Shown one piece after another: positions 18,175-27,417 of a stretch of DNA of 64,000 nucleotides. Every line of letters begins with the position of its first letter. Position 1 is the stretch's first letter. A program made the translations under genes and the position numbers. Under the pieces are notes generated by a model. That model did no database searches. It worked only from the letters and a program-made list of their open reading frames with translations, and was not told the DNA's origin. Source of the DNA: DAOTXN01 sp034435435 (lineage in GTDB: Bacteria; Chloroflexota; Anaerolineae; S140-20). The DNA lies in NCBI GenBank assembly GCA_034435435.1, contig DAOTXN010000095.1, positions 5,729 through 69,728 of the forward strand, written 5' to 3'.

Positions 18175-18998
18175 CTACCTGGTTGGTAGTAGACTTGCGG
18201 CACAATCGTTGCGCGGCTGGACTATTGACCGTGGGGCAGGACGGGCCAGAGTGGCTTCCTGAGCGGATGCTTAATGTATACGTCTCGCCTGACATCCGAG
18301 ATCCAAGGACGGAATCGGACCTGGCTTTTTTTCGTGAACCCAGAGCCAAGACTTGGTCGCCTGTTCTCCGTTCCACGTTATCCAACATCCCGGCTGGTTA
18401 CGATAAAATAGAGGCTCTCTTTGCTGAACCCCCTGAACAGTTGTATTCTTTGCTCCCGGTTACGCTTTGGCCCTTGTTGAGGGTGCCTATGACACAATAC
18501 CCTGGCATACCACTTTTGCTCCTGGTGGATAGCTTGGAGATACGAGCATTGTTGGAAGACTTGCTGGCCCGAGCTCAACAAGAGGGACAGATATGTGTTG
18601 TTTCTGACCAATGGGGAACTATTGCTGGGTTTGCCCTTCTAGACTCAAGCTCGGTCGCAATGCCAACCGAGGGGACAACATGGCTCTGTAGGATCAAGGA
18701 TCCACCACAGGCACTATGCTACACCTGGCACGCAAACGGATTTGAGGTCGAAAAAGTGATAGACACGGCTCCGTCCGCGGATGTTTCCGTTTGGGAGTCA
18801 GAAACGAGCATGGAGCGGGTAGGAGCGGCCCTTTTTGCGCTCATCTGGGGAGATCGCTTATCAGAAGGATTACAGACCGCGATAGATATTTTGCGCAGAG
18901 AATTGGAAGAAGATGAGCGCTTGTTAGGTCGCTTGAAAGAGCTTTACAAACAGCTAACTGCGGGGAGGATTCTAGTGCCCCGAGAGGTCGGTGTTTGA
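18171..18998 (+). CDS. Unknown protein, possibly a degenerate ASKHA/actin-like fold
   Basis: This is a 275-residue protein of unknown function. It opens with WLVVDLRHNRCAAGLL and later has ICVVSDQWGTIAGFALL. These two segments look loosely like the phosphate-binding hairpins of the actin/Hsp70 (ASKHA) fold, but the key acidic and glycine residues are not complete. That resemblance is a guess. The C-terminal 60 residues are helical and charged. The start ATG 18171 overlaps the stop of the small gene before it; an earlier in-frame start at 18132 would overlap by 43 bases and is less likely. It precedes the Hsp70 gene by 84 bases, with GGAGAG before that gene's start. Confidence 0.55.
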   Translation: MTTWLVVDLRHNRCAAGLLTVGQDGPEWLPERMLNVYVSPDIRDPRTESDLAFFREPRAKTWSPVLRSTLSNIPAGYDKIEALFAEPPEQLYSLLPVTLWPLLRVPMTQYPGIPLLLLVDSLEIRALLEDLLARAQQEGQICVVSDQWGTIAGFALLDSSSVAMPTEGTTWLCRIKDPPQALCYTWHANGFEVEKVIDTAPSADVSVWESETSMERVGAALFALIWGDRLSEGLQTAIDILRRELEEDERLLGRLKELYKQLTAGRILVPREVGV

Positions 18999-19082
18999 GT
19001 CTCTGGATACAACACCTGCACAACGCTACCAGCAAAAGGATTATGAATACCAAACAGCACAAATTAATAAAGGAGAGAGATA

Positions 19083-20777
19083 ATGGAAGTATTCCTGGGC
19101 ATTGATCTAGGGACAACGACCACCTTGGTTGGTAGAGCGATAGAAGGGGAGAAAGCGATCTCTGTAAGAGTACTTCCAATCAGGCAAAACGATGGATATG
19201 GAGGTCAGATAGAACTTTCTTACCTCCCATCAGTCGCCTATTTTCCCTCTAATGAAAACCCTCTGGTTGGCCTGGAGGCTCAGACGCGAGGACCACAAGA
19301 AGATGCTTCGCGCTATGTGCGAGCGGTAAAGCGGCAAATGGGACGTCGTATCTTGCTCCCGCAGGTGGAACGAGAACCCTATGAGGTTTCTGCGCTCTAC
19401 CTTGCCTATGCTTTGCGGGAGGGACGTTATAACTGGCCCACGGCCGATGTGGTCTTTACCGTAACCGTGCCGGCCAGTTTCACGACGAATCAGCGCGCGG
19501 ACACTCTTTTGGCTCTGCGTAAAGCCTGTGATGAGGTCGGCCTTGATTATCCCAAAGAAGACGAGGGCGAACTCTTTATCAGTGAACCCGTCGCGGCGAT
19601 GCTGGCTTTCTTGAATCAGGAATTTGAGCGTCCAGAAGCTGTTCGACGTCTCGATTTGTCTAGAACGAACCGGGTTTTAGTGTACGATATAGGTGGCGGC
19701 ACCCTGGACCTGACGTTAGTTTATACCGAGCCGCTGCCAAGCTCGCAGGTTCGGAACCTCGCGGACTTGAGAATCTATGTCGAAACTATAGGTTATTATA
19801 ACCCGTTTGGTGGAGAGGATTTTGACCTGGCTCTCGCTGGAAATTTGCACCAGCGTCTGCTGGAGCAGTTCCCCGAACTCCAGGAGGTTGTGCTGACGCC
19901 GGCTCAGAGGTTAGGGGTGCGGCTGCAGTTGATGAATTTAGCCAAGAATATTAAGGAGAAGCTGAGTGAACAAATAAGCCAGCAAGAGGTTGGTTTTCTG
20001 GATGACATAGCGGAAGAGCCAACACATTACTACCGTGGAGATATCCGCGTTCTAGACCAGATTTACTCATTGCAGGGAGAAGTCACTGAATCAGAATACC
20101 AGAGAATCGTTGCAGTCTTGTTAACAGGTAGCTCAAGAAAAAGCCTGACCACCCCCTTGAAGGATTTGTTGGAAAAGACCAGATTCGACCCGGCCCGATT
20201 GGACGGGCTGTTGGTAGTAGGAGGCGCAGCTCGCTTACCTTTGGTTACCGAGAGCTTGAGAGCCTTTTGGGGGAATGAGCGAGTCTGGATCTTTCAACCT
20301 CCTGATCACGCAGTTGTGACAGGCGCGTCAATCTACAGTTACTTGCGCCGGCTTTACCCAGGCTTCGTATTGAACGAACCGGCCGCTGATGCCTATTACG
20401 TCCGGTTGAAAGAAAAGTTTGATTTGATTCTCCCAGCCAAAGCCAAAGAAAAGGGCGGAGAACTAAAACGCTATGAATTGCCCGCGAATACCGATCGTCT
20501 TCTCCTACAAATCTTTGCCGGGGAGGAGGCAGAGCCTGGAATGTCCGCCGAAACCATCTATCCAACCCTGATTCATCAAGGGGGGACAACGATAGATTTG
20601 AGGAGAGAGTATGAGAAAGGAACCCCCGTTTGGGTTCAGATGCGTTATGTAGGAGAATCAGGGGAGCAAGATCACACCAAAGTCCCTTGGGTCTCTGTGT
20701 GGGTAGGCGGTCAAAAAGGAGAACCGCTTTTCCATCTCCGCTATAGTGAACTGGTTCGGGAGGTGCGCAATGAATAA
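19083..20777 (+). CDS. Hsp70-family ATPase (DnaK-related), accessory type
   Basis: This is a 564-residue Hsp70 relative. The nucleotide-binding domain is present: phosphate 1 motif GIDLGTTTTLVG near residues 6-17, a phosphate 2-like segment VLVYDIGGGTLDLTLV near 200, and the adenosine motif LLVVGGAARLPLV near 380. The last 150 residues are beta-rich, where DnaK has its substrate-binding domain, but the helical lid looks short or absent. It differs strongly from the housekeeping dnaK at 53849 and lies in a cassette with a beta-CASP nuclease and a GrpE-like coiled-coil protein. The cassette may use Hsp70 ATPase cycling to remodel a nuclease or sense foreign proteins; this is inference. Its stop overlaps the next start by 8 bases. 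Confidence 0.8.
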   Translation: MEVFLGIDLGTTTTLVGRAIEGEKAISVRVLPIRQNDGYGGQIELSYLPSVAYFPSNENPLVGLEAQTRGPQEDASRYVRAVKRQMGRRILLPQVEREPYEVSALYLAYALREGRYNWPTADVVFTVTVPASFTTNQRADTLLALRKACDEVGLDYPKEDEGELFISEPVAAMLAFLNQEFERPEAVRRLDLSRTNRVLVYDIGGGTLDLTLVYTEPLPSSQVRNLADLRIYVETIGYYNPFGGEDFDLALAGNLHQRLLEQFPELQEVVLTPAQRLGVRLQLMNLAKNIKEKLSEQISQQEVGFLDDIAEEPTHYYRGDIRVLDQIYSLQGEVTESEYQRIVAVLLTGSSRKSLTTPLKDLLEKTRFDPARLDGLLVVGGAARLPLVTESLRAFWGNERVWIFQPPDHAVVTGASIYSYLRRLYPGFVLNEPAADAYYVRLKEKFDLILPAKAKEKGGELKRYELPANTDRLLLQIFAGEEAEPGMSAETIYPTLIHQGGTTIDLRREYEKGTPVWVQMRYVGESGEQDHTKVPWVSVWVGGQKGEPLFHLRYSELVREVRNE

Positions 20778-21939
20778 AATCTTTGAGCCAGGAGCAGTCG
20801 AGTTGGCAGATCCCAGAGGAGATCCCAACCAGGCGATTGAGATTCAGCAAAAAGCCAAAGAACTCCTGGGTGCCAATCGTCAGCGTCGGCAAGGACTGGA
20901 GCAAGAGATCCAGGAGCGAGGAGCCTGGGCTTTACCGGGCCTGGTCAATGCAACCTATGTGTGGATGAATGAACTTGCGGATGAACCGGCCCAAGAGATG
21001 ATCGCGGCTCTGATGGCACGCTTAGCCCAAGATAACCCGGCCGCGGTGGACTTGCTGTTTCGCAACGGCGTTCTCGGGACGCCTTTTCCCATCCCCCAGT
21101 CTATCGCCCGCCGTGCTCTGGAACGATTAGATTGGAAACCTGGTGAGGGGGACACCCGGAGACTAGAGCAAGAAATCAAAAACTATAGCAAGCTTGATGA
21201 CATTCAGACTATGCTGGATTTATATGCTTTACTTCTCAGGACAGGGAGCCAACGCGATTATTCTAGTGCATTGAATCAATGTAAAGACTGGGCGCGGCGT
21301 TCCTTGAAACAATCTGGAGAATTGTTGGCGCTACTGACACGGTTATTTCCGAGCCAGGCTGAACAAGCTTTAACCGATATTATCCTGTCCGTCAAAGAGG
21401 CATACAAGGATGAGAATATGGCCGGGGCCCTTCTGGACCCGCTTCGTCCAATTCATCCCGCTTGGTTGCATGAGGGAATTTTATTACGAGTTTCACTCGC
21501 TGTTTTGCGGCAGATGAAAAGGCACACGACTGTAGAGTATTTGTGGATGTACGCGGCCCAAGACTGCAAGAAAAAGCAACTCCAACTCTGGCAAGATATC
21601 TTTAGAGATTTAGGGGAACAGATTCGTAAAGAAGGAACAGAAGATCTCTATCGGTATTGGTTCCGAGCGGTAGGTGAGGTAAATGAAACGGACTATATAG
21701 TGGAACAGACCCGCGCAAGCGATGAGTTGTGGGGAATGAGAGCCGCGTTGCAGCTATTCTTCGAGCGGCGACATCGCAAGCAAGCTGAACAGGCATTACA
21801 GGATCTAGAAGGCGAAAATCCGGCGCGTTATACCCTCGCTGAGGAGATGTACGAGACGCTCATTGAGCACAGAAAAGAACAAAAAGAAGTTAAACGAGGT
21901 AAAGGGCCTGCTGAACCACCAGCCGAGTCCAAAGATTGA
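20770..21939 (+). CDS. Helical-repeat protein of unknown function, coupled to Hsp70
   Basis: This 389-residue protein appears to be almost all alpha-helical, with tandem helix pairs similar to ARM or TPR-like repeats. No family is recognised and no catalytic motif is visible. The ATG at 20770 follows GGGAGG and overlaps the Hsp70 stop by 8 bases, so the two are probably made together. The C-terminal 30 residues are Lys/Glu/Pro-rich and likely disordered. It could be a co-chaperone or an adaptor for the Hsp70. This is the last gene of the cassette before the DUF499 ATPase. Confidence 0.6.
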   Translation: MNKIFEPGAVELADPRGDPNQAIEIQQKAKELLGANRQRRQGLEQEIQERGAWALPGLVNATYVWMNELADEPAQEMIAALMARLAQDNPAAVDLLFRNGVLGTPFPIPQSIARRALERLDWKPGEGDTRRLEQEIKNYSKLDDIQTMLDLYALLLRTGSQRDYSSALNQCKDWARRSLKQSGELLALLTRLFPSQAEQALTDIILSVKEAYKDENMAGALLDPLRPIHPAWLHEGILLRVSLAVLRQMKRHTTVEYLWMYAAQDCKKKQLQLWQDIFRDLGEQIRKEGTEDLYRYWFRAVGEVNETDYIVEQTRASDELWGMRAALQLFFERRHRKQAEQALQDLEGENPARYTLAEEMYETLIEHRKEQKEVKRGKGPAEPPAESKD

Positions 21940-22019
21940 GCTTCCCATTTAGCCATGCCAAAAGTGAACTGGTATGTACTTTTCGAGTCGTCGAGCGTTC
22001 CGTAACAAAAGGAGGGAAT

Positions 22020-25000
22020 ATGACCAACCTTGCCTGGACACCGTGGCATCAAGTCGTCAACCTGCGCGACGACCTCAAAACCGGCGAGCTCTCGCTGGCG
22101 ATCTTTGCCGCCGACCTGTACGACGTGGCGATGCAAAAGGGCCGGCGTCGCATCTATGAGGACTCGGCCCAGTTCTTTGCGCTGACCTACCCCACCTATA
22201 ACCTGCGCGAGTTGAGCCGCGACGTGGCCCTGCGCCTGGCCGGCAAGAGCGACAAGGCCATCCGCCAACTGGAGCTGACCTACGGCGGCGGCAAGACCCA
22301 CGCTCTCATTACGCTCTACCACCTGGTCAACGATCCGCTGCGTCTGCCGGCGCTGCCGGCCGTGCAAGAGTTCGTCCAGCACATTGGCATGACGCCCCCC
22401 CAGGCCCAGGTCACCGTGCTCCCGTGCGACAAGCTCGACGTGGAGAAAGGCATGGAGGTGCTGGGGCCAGAGGGTGAGCGGCGCTGGCTCAAACATCCCT
22501 GGAGTATCCTCGCTTTTCAAATCGCCGGCCCCTATGGGCTGCAATTGCTGCACGCCGAGGGCGAGGCCGCCGAGCGCGAAAGCGCCCCGGCCGAAAACCT
22601 GCTGATAGAGTTTTTGACCATCCCCGAAAAACGCGGGCTGGCCACCTTGATCCTCGTAGATGAGGTGTTGATGTATGCCCGTGAAAAGATCGGGTTTAGT
22701 CCCGAGTGGCGCGGGCGGCTGGTCAACTTTTTCCAGTACCTCACCCAGGCCGTGACCAAAGTGGACCACTGCGCCATGGTCGCGTCGCTCCTGGCCACCG
22801 ATCCCCGCAAGAGCGACACGCTGGGCAAAGAGATCACCCACGAACTCTATGCCATCTTTCGCCGCGAGCGCGAAGAGGGCGTCCAGCCGGTGCTCAAAGA
22901 GGACGTGGCCGAGATTCTGCGCCGCCGCTTTTTCACGCCCGCCTCCGTCCAGAGCCGCGATGCTTTCCGGCCCCACGTCGTGGCCGCGCTCAAGGGCATC
23001 ACTGCGCTGGATGAGCAGATCGCCAAAGAGGGAAAAAAGGCCGAAGAACGCTTTTTGAGCAGTTATCCCTTCCACCCCGACCTGACCGACGTCTTTTACA
23101 CCAAATGGACCAATTTGGAGGGCTTTCAGCGCACCCGAGGCGTGCTGCGCACCTTTGCCCTGGCCCTGCGCGACGCCGAAAAGTGGGACGCCTGCCCCTT
23201 GATCGGCGCCAACGTCTTTCTGGGTGCGCCGGAGGAGGGGGGCATCTCGGAAGCGGCCCGCGAGCTGACCAACATCGCCGAGACCGAAGAGTACGAAGGC
23301 AAACGCCAGGAGTGGTCGGCCATCTTGCTGGGCGAGCTAGAAAAGGCGCGCGAGGCCCAGGCGCAATATCCCGGCCTGGCGCACCGCGAGGTGGAACAGG
23401 CCGTTTTTGCCACCTTTCTACATTCGCAACCCGTCGGCCAAAAGGCCCTCACCCGCGAGCTGCTGGCCTTGCTAGGCCACACCCGCCCCGACAAGATTGA
23501 GCTGGAAAAAGCCCTGCGCCGCTGGATGGAGGCCTCCTGGTTTCTGGACGAAGACGTGATGCAAGAGACGACCGAGGCAGAAACCTTGCCCCGCGCCTGG
23601 CGGCTAGGCTCTCGACCCAATCTGACCCAGATGCACCACGACGCCTGCCGCTACCGCGTACCGCCGGAGTTGGTCGAAGCCCAGCTCGTCGAGCAGATTG
23701 AAAAGCTGAACAGCCTCAGCGCCGGCGCTAAAGCTGCCGGCGCGCGGGTGCACGTGCTTTCCAAAAAACCCGGCGACGTGGCCGACGACGGCGAGTTCCA
23801 CTATGCCATCTTGGGTCCCGAGGCGGCTTCAGAGCCAGGCCGCCCTGGCGAGGTCGCCCGGCGCTTCCTGGATGAGACGAGCGGCCCGGACAAGCCGCGC
23901 GTCTTTCGCAACGCCGTCGTGCTGGTCGTCCCGTCGCCCGAAGGGCTGGAGCAAGCCCGCCAAAGCATTCTGAGCCACCTGGGCTGGCAAGAAGTTCAGG
24001 CCCAGCTCAACCCGCAGGACCTGGCCAAGAATGACCCGTTGCGCTGGCAGATGCTGCTCACCAAACTGGATACGTCCAAAAAAGCCATCCCCAGCGCCAT
24101 CCGGCAGGCCTACCGTATCGTGGTGAGCGTAGGCGAGCATAACCAGGTCGAGGCCTTCAAGATTACGGTAGGCAGCGACCCGCTGTTCCAGACGATCAAA
24201 GACGACTCGCGCTCGCGCATTCAAGAGACGGCTATCAGCGCCGAGGCGCTGCTGCCCGGCGGCCCTTACGAGCTGTGGAAAGAAGGCGAGACCGCCCGCT
24301 GGCTCAAAGACCTGGTGGGCGCTTTTGCCCAACACCCCCACCTGCCCAAGATGCTCAACCGGCAGGCTATCCTCGACACGCTGGTTCAGGGCTGCGTCGC
24401 GGGCACCTTTGTCTTTCGCCTGCGCCGGCCCGACGGCTCCTTGCGCACCTTCTGGCGCTACCGGCCGGAAGACCTGATCCTGAAAGAACCCGCCCTGGAG
24501 GTCGTGCTCCCCGAAGCGGCCACGCTCACCAAGCTCGCCTCGTCGCTGCTCGCTCCCAATATCTTGCCAGGCTTGTGGACCCAGGCAGATATCACCTTGC
24601 AGGACGTTTACGATTACTTTGCGGGCGAGAACGTGATCCAGGTCCAGAGAGAGGGGTACGAGGAGCCGATCATCATCCCTGCCGCGCCGAAAAATATAGT
24701 GGACGAAGCGGTCGGGGGGGCGGTCAAGGGCGGCAAACTCTGGCTGCTCTCCGGCCCAGCCAGCATCTGGTCGGAAGACATCCCGGCCGGAGTGCTCACG
24801 CCGGAGGCCCGACTGCTGCCGCCGCCTCAGCCCATCTCGGCAGCGGACCTGCTGCCCGATAGCCTGCCCACGGTGTGGAGCGGCGCGACCACGACGGCGC
24901 TGGCGATTGCCACTGCGCTCTCCAACCGCGCCGGAAAGACCCTGCCCTGGCTCCTCGTGCGCAGGGCGCTCGACGACGCCTTCAAATTCAACTATTTGGA

Positions 25001-25310
25001 GCGGGCGCTCGATTCAGGCCCGTGGCCTTGTGAGTATCCGGGTGCGCAGAGCGTCAAAGTGCGCGTGCCCACCGCGCCGCCCATAATCACGCCCAAGCCC
25101 ATGCCCGGCGTGCACGTGGCCGAGGCCGAGCTAGAGACCTATGAGCTCCAGGACCTGGCCGACGCCCTGGGCGACCTGGGCAAAGCGGCTGCAGGCTATG
25201 ATCTCAAGTTCCACGTGCGCATCGAGTTGGGAGGGGATCCGCCGGATGAGGTGGTGGAACGGGTTAGCGCGCTGCTGAAAGAGGTATCAGAGACGTTGCA
25301 AGTCAAGTAA
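22020..25310 (+). CDS. DUF499-family AAA-like ATPase
   Basis: This is a 1096-residue ATPase. The start ATG 22020 follows AAAGGAGGG; the open frame extends upstream to 21936 without a better site. The early sequence (WTPWHQVVNLRDDLKTGEL) and the P-loop TYGGGKTHAL near residue 87 are typical of DUF499 proteins. A Walker B-like LILVDEVLMYA is near 210. Such ATPases are regularly encoded with DUF1156 methylases and helicases in DISARM-related loci. By analogy it may load or move the restriction machinery on DNA, but its mechanism is unknown. The gene is G+C-rich like the helicase and the methylase flanks, whereas the seven genes before it are A+T-richer. Confidence 0.85.
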   Translation: MTNLAWTPWHQVVNLRDDLKTGELSLAIFAADLYDVAMQKGRRRIYEDSAQFFALTYPTYNLRELSRDVALRLAGKSDKAIRQLELTYGGGKTHALITLYHLVNDPLRLPALPAVQEFVQHIGMTPPQAQVTVLPCDKLDVEKGMEVLGPEGERRWLKHPWSILAFQIAGPYGLQLLHAEGEAAERESAPAENLLIEFLTIPEKRGLATLILVDEVLMYAREKIGFSPEWRGRLVNFFQYLTQAVTKVDHCAMVASLLATDPRKSDTLGKEITHELYAIFRREREEGVQPVLKEDVAEILRRRFFTPASVQSRDAFRPHVVAALKGITALDEQIAKEGKKAEERFLSSYPFHPDLTDVFYTKWTNLEGFQRTRGVLRTFALALRDAEKWDACPLIGANVFLGAPEEGGISEAARELTNIAETEEYEGKRQEWSAILLGELEKAREAQAQYPGLAHREVEQAVFATFLHSQPVGQKALTRELLALLGHTRPDKIELEKALRRWMEASWFLDEDVMQETTEAETLPRAWRLGSRPNLTQMHHDACRYRVPPELVEAQLVEQIEKLNSLSAGAKAAGARVHVLSKKPGDVADDGEFHYAILGPEAASEPGRPGEVARRFLDETSGPDKPRVFRNAVVLVVPSPEGLEQARQSILSHLGWQEVQAQLNPQDLAKNDPLRWQMLLTKLDTSKKAIPSAIRQAYRIVVSVGEHNQVEAFKITVGSDPLFQTIKDDSRSRIQETAISAEALLPGGPYELWKEGETARWLKDLVGAFAQHPHLPKMLNRQAILDTLVQGCVAGTFVFRLRRPDGSLRTFWRYRPEDLILKEPALEVVLPEAATLTKLASSLLAPNILPGLWTQADITLQDVYDYFAGENVIQVQREGYEEPIIIPAAPKNIVDEAVGGAVKGGKLWLLSGPASIWSEDIPAGVLTPEARLLPPPQPISAADLLPDSLPTVWSGATTTALAIATALSNRAGKTLPWLLVRRALDDAFKFNYLERALDSGPWPCEYPGAQSVKVRVPTAPPIITPKPMPGVHVAEAELETYELQDLADALGDLGKAAAGYDLKFHVRIELGGDPPDEVVERVSALLKEVSETLQVK

Positions 25311-25372
25311 GCTTTTAGGTGATGCTCTAACCAAACAAAAAGTATGTCTAGAAGATTGCCAAGGATCAAGTT

Positions 25373-27415
25373 ATGCCAACAACACCAGTGGCCGTACACG
25401 CATTTCCAGAATGCAAAGACATCTGGGCGCGGCTGGACCCCGTAATCCAGGAGCAACTACTGAGCCAAAGTTCAAGGACTTTGGATGCTTCTGGAATTGA
25501 ACCAGGCGAGAGCATACCGGTAGAGTCTCTCCACGAACTTGAAAGTGAAGGGGTGTTAATTCAAGAGGATGAGAAGTGGCGATTTGCCTCACCCCAAATG
25601 CTTTTTTTCATCCAATCAATCGTCTTGATCGACTCGTTGGCTTTGCATTCTCAGGCAACGGATGAGTTGATACAAAACCTGGTCGATTTGCTCCGCACGG
25701 CTCACAGCCACTCGCGCGACAGGTATCAAGAATATAAAGACCTGGTCAGTGTTGTCATCGCGCAACTCGTAAACGAGTTTGGTCGCCTGGATGTACTGGA
25801 TTCCCTCGCTTCCGAAGAAACACCCCACCCTTACTTTTGGCAGCTCTATGAACCTGCGTGTAACGCATTTCCAATTCTTGCTCTGAGCGTCGAGGGTTTT
25901 GCGGCAATCTTTAAGAGAATTGCTGATCGTGAGCGGGGCGATCTGGCCGGGGGAAAAATATATTCGGCTGCTGAGTATCTTGGGAGCCTTCGTCCCAAAT
26001 TCGCCTTCGAGCTTGTTGATTATCTCGCTACTGCTGAGGAATGGCAAGCCGTTGGGTTTCTCGAGAGGCTTTTGACGGGCATTGCGCTCACTACCCTCGA
26101 TCATTTCGACGCAATTGTAACTAAAGGAGAAGAATGGTTGAACTCTGGCATCGACAATCTCTGCCAGGCAGCGCTGTATTGCTTTCAGAACTTGATTCTC
26201 AAAGATAGGCTGGATCCGAACAGGTTGATTTCTCGTGCTGATTCACTTGCTTTAAAAACGACGGATCAGGTGCGATATGCCCTTTCTCTTGTCATTACCG
26301 CGCTTGGAGCAAACTTTGAGAAGCATGCAGAGGGATGTTTGGACATTTTACGACGGCTGAAGGAAAAAGAGCCTTCGGATCGAGTCGTCCATGGAATTGC
26401 TGGAACATTGTCCCACACAAGGGGTAATGTAGGATTTGGGATCTCTTGCCTTTCCTTGCTTACCGATGTCCCGACAGATCACAAGGGTACCATCTGGGAA
26501 ATTAGTTGGTTGTTGTATCCTATCGCTCAATCACATCCAGCGCAAGTCTGGCGTTACCTAGAAGAGTGGATACTGGCACACGGGCTGGAAGAGTCGATTA
26601 TTGAGCACAATATGTTCCTCACTCCGATCCAGGAAGCGTACAGGTGCGATTCTGGATTGGCAACGTCGGTGTTGACACGTTGGTTTTCTGCGCCTGACCT
26701 GCGTCTGGTTGAGCAGGTTCGCCCCATACTCCGCGAGTTGAACGTTCGCAGCTTTGCTGCTACAGAAATCAGGTCAATGCCAAACAAGACCGTTATCTAC
26801 ATCACCGAGAAATTGCTTCTGATAGGGCGTCTCGAAGGTATCCAAACGCTGTGGCTGTTTTACAGCATCTTGCGAAATGCTACAGAGGTCGAGGAATTAA
26901 AGGACTACTTTTCCAGTGCGCTCTGGTACTTGGCCTGGAACTATCCCGGTGGCGCCCAAGAGTTTTTTGACCAAGCGATTCGTGAAGAGGATACTACTGA
27001 AGCCTCTCTCCTTCTACGGCGAGTCCGTCAAGAACTTGAACAGTACCAGGAGCAGCGCAAAGAAATATTTGTGGCAGAGCTTTCACCATCGAAACGCAGA
27101 GTGATGAAATTTCTCGAATATCAGAAGAAACAACAGCAGAGAATCCAAGAGACCATGCTCGACGATGACCGATATCCTTTGCAGCGGCTGCTTGCCCGCG
27201 TAGCAATCGGACGTGGCGATAGGACGTTTCACATGAACGTTCTTCACCTCGATGCTACCCAGAGGCGGACCTTTAGCGAGCCAAGTGGTTTCGGGGAATT
27301 CTTTGCAAGTGTTGAATTGCCGCGAGGAAGTTTTCTTGACCCTGAGGGCGAATCCTGGGCTCGATTCCGGAGATTGCATTTGAAACTAGATGACATCTTG
27401 GGGGAAGGCGATTAA
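25373..27415 (+). CDS. Large helical-repeat protein, partner of an Mrr-like nuclease
   Basis: This 680-residue protein has no family I recognise. It looks alpha-helical throughout, with HEAT/ARM-like helix pairs from about residue 70 to 560, then a charged helical segment (about 560-600) and a short beta-rich C terminus. It lacks nucleotide-binding or nuclease motifs, so a scaffold or sensor role is likely. The stop is 2 bases before the start of the nuclease-like gene, so the two form a pair. Composition is A+T-richer than the DUF499 gene before it, suggesting that the pair was acquired as a unit. Confidence 0.6.
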   Translation: MPTTPVAVHAFPECKDIWARLDPVIQEQLLSQSSRTLDASGIEPGESIPVESLHELESEGVLIQEDEKWRFASPQMLFFIQSIVLIDSLALHSQATDELIQNLVDLLRTAHSHSRDRYQEYKDLVSVVIAQLVNEFGRLDVLDSLASEETPHPYFWQLYEPACNAFPILALSVEGFAAIFKRIADRERGDLAGGKIYSAAEYLGSLRPKFAFELVDYLATAEEWQAVGFLERLLTGIALTTLDHFDAIVTKGEEWLNSGIDNLCQAALYCFQNLILKDRLDPNRLISRADSLALKTTDQVRYALSLVITALGANFEKHAEGCLDILRRLKEKEPSDRVVHGIAGTLSHTRGNVGFGISCLSLLTDVPTDHKGTIWEISWLLYPIAQSHPAQVWRYLEEWILAHGLEESIIEHNMFLTPIQEAYRCDSGLATSVLTRWFSAPDLRLVEQVRPILRELNVRSFAATEIRSMPNKTVIYITEKLLLIGRLEGIQTLWLFYSILRNATEVEELKDYFSSALWYLAWNYPGGAQEFFDQAIREEDTTEASLLLRRVRQELEQYQEQRKEIFVAELSPSKRRVMKFLEYQKKQQQRIQETMLDDDRYPLQRLLARVAIGRGDRTFHMNVLHLDATQRRTFSEPSGFGEFFASVELPRGSFLDPEGESWARFRRLHLKLDDILGEGD

Positions 27416-27417
27416 GT

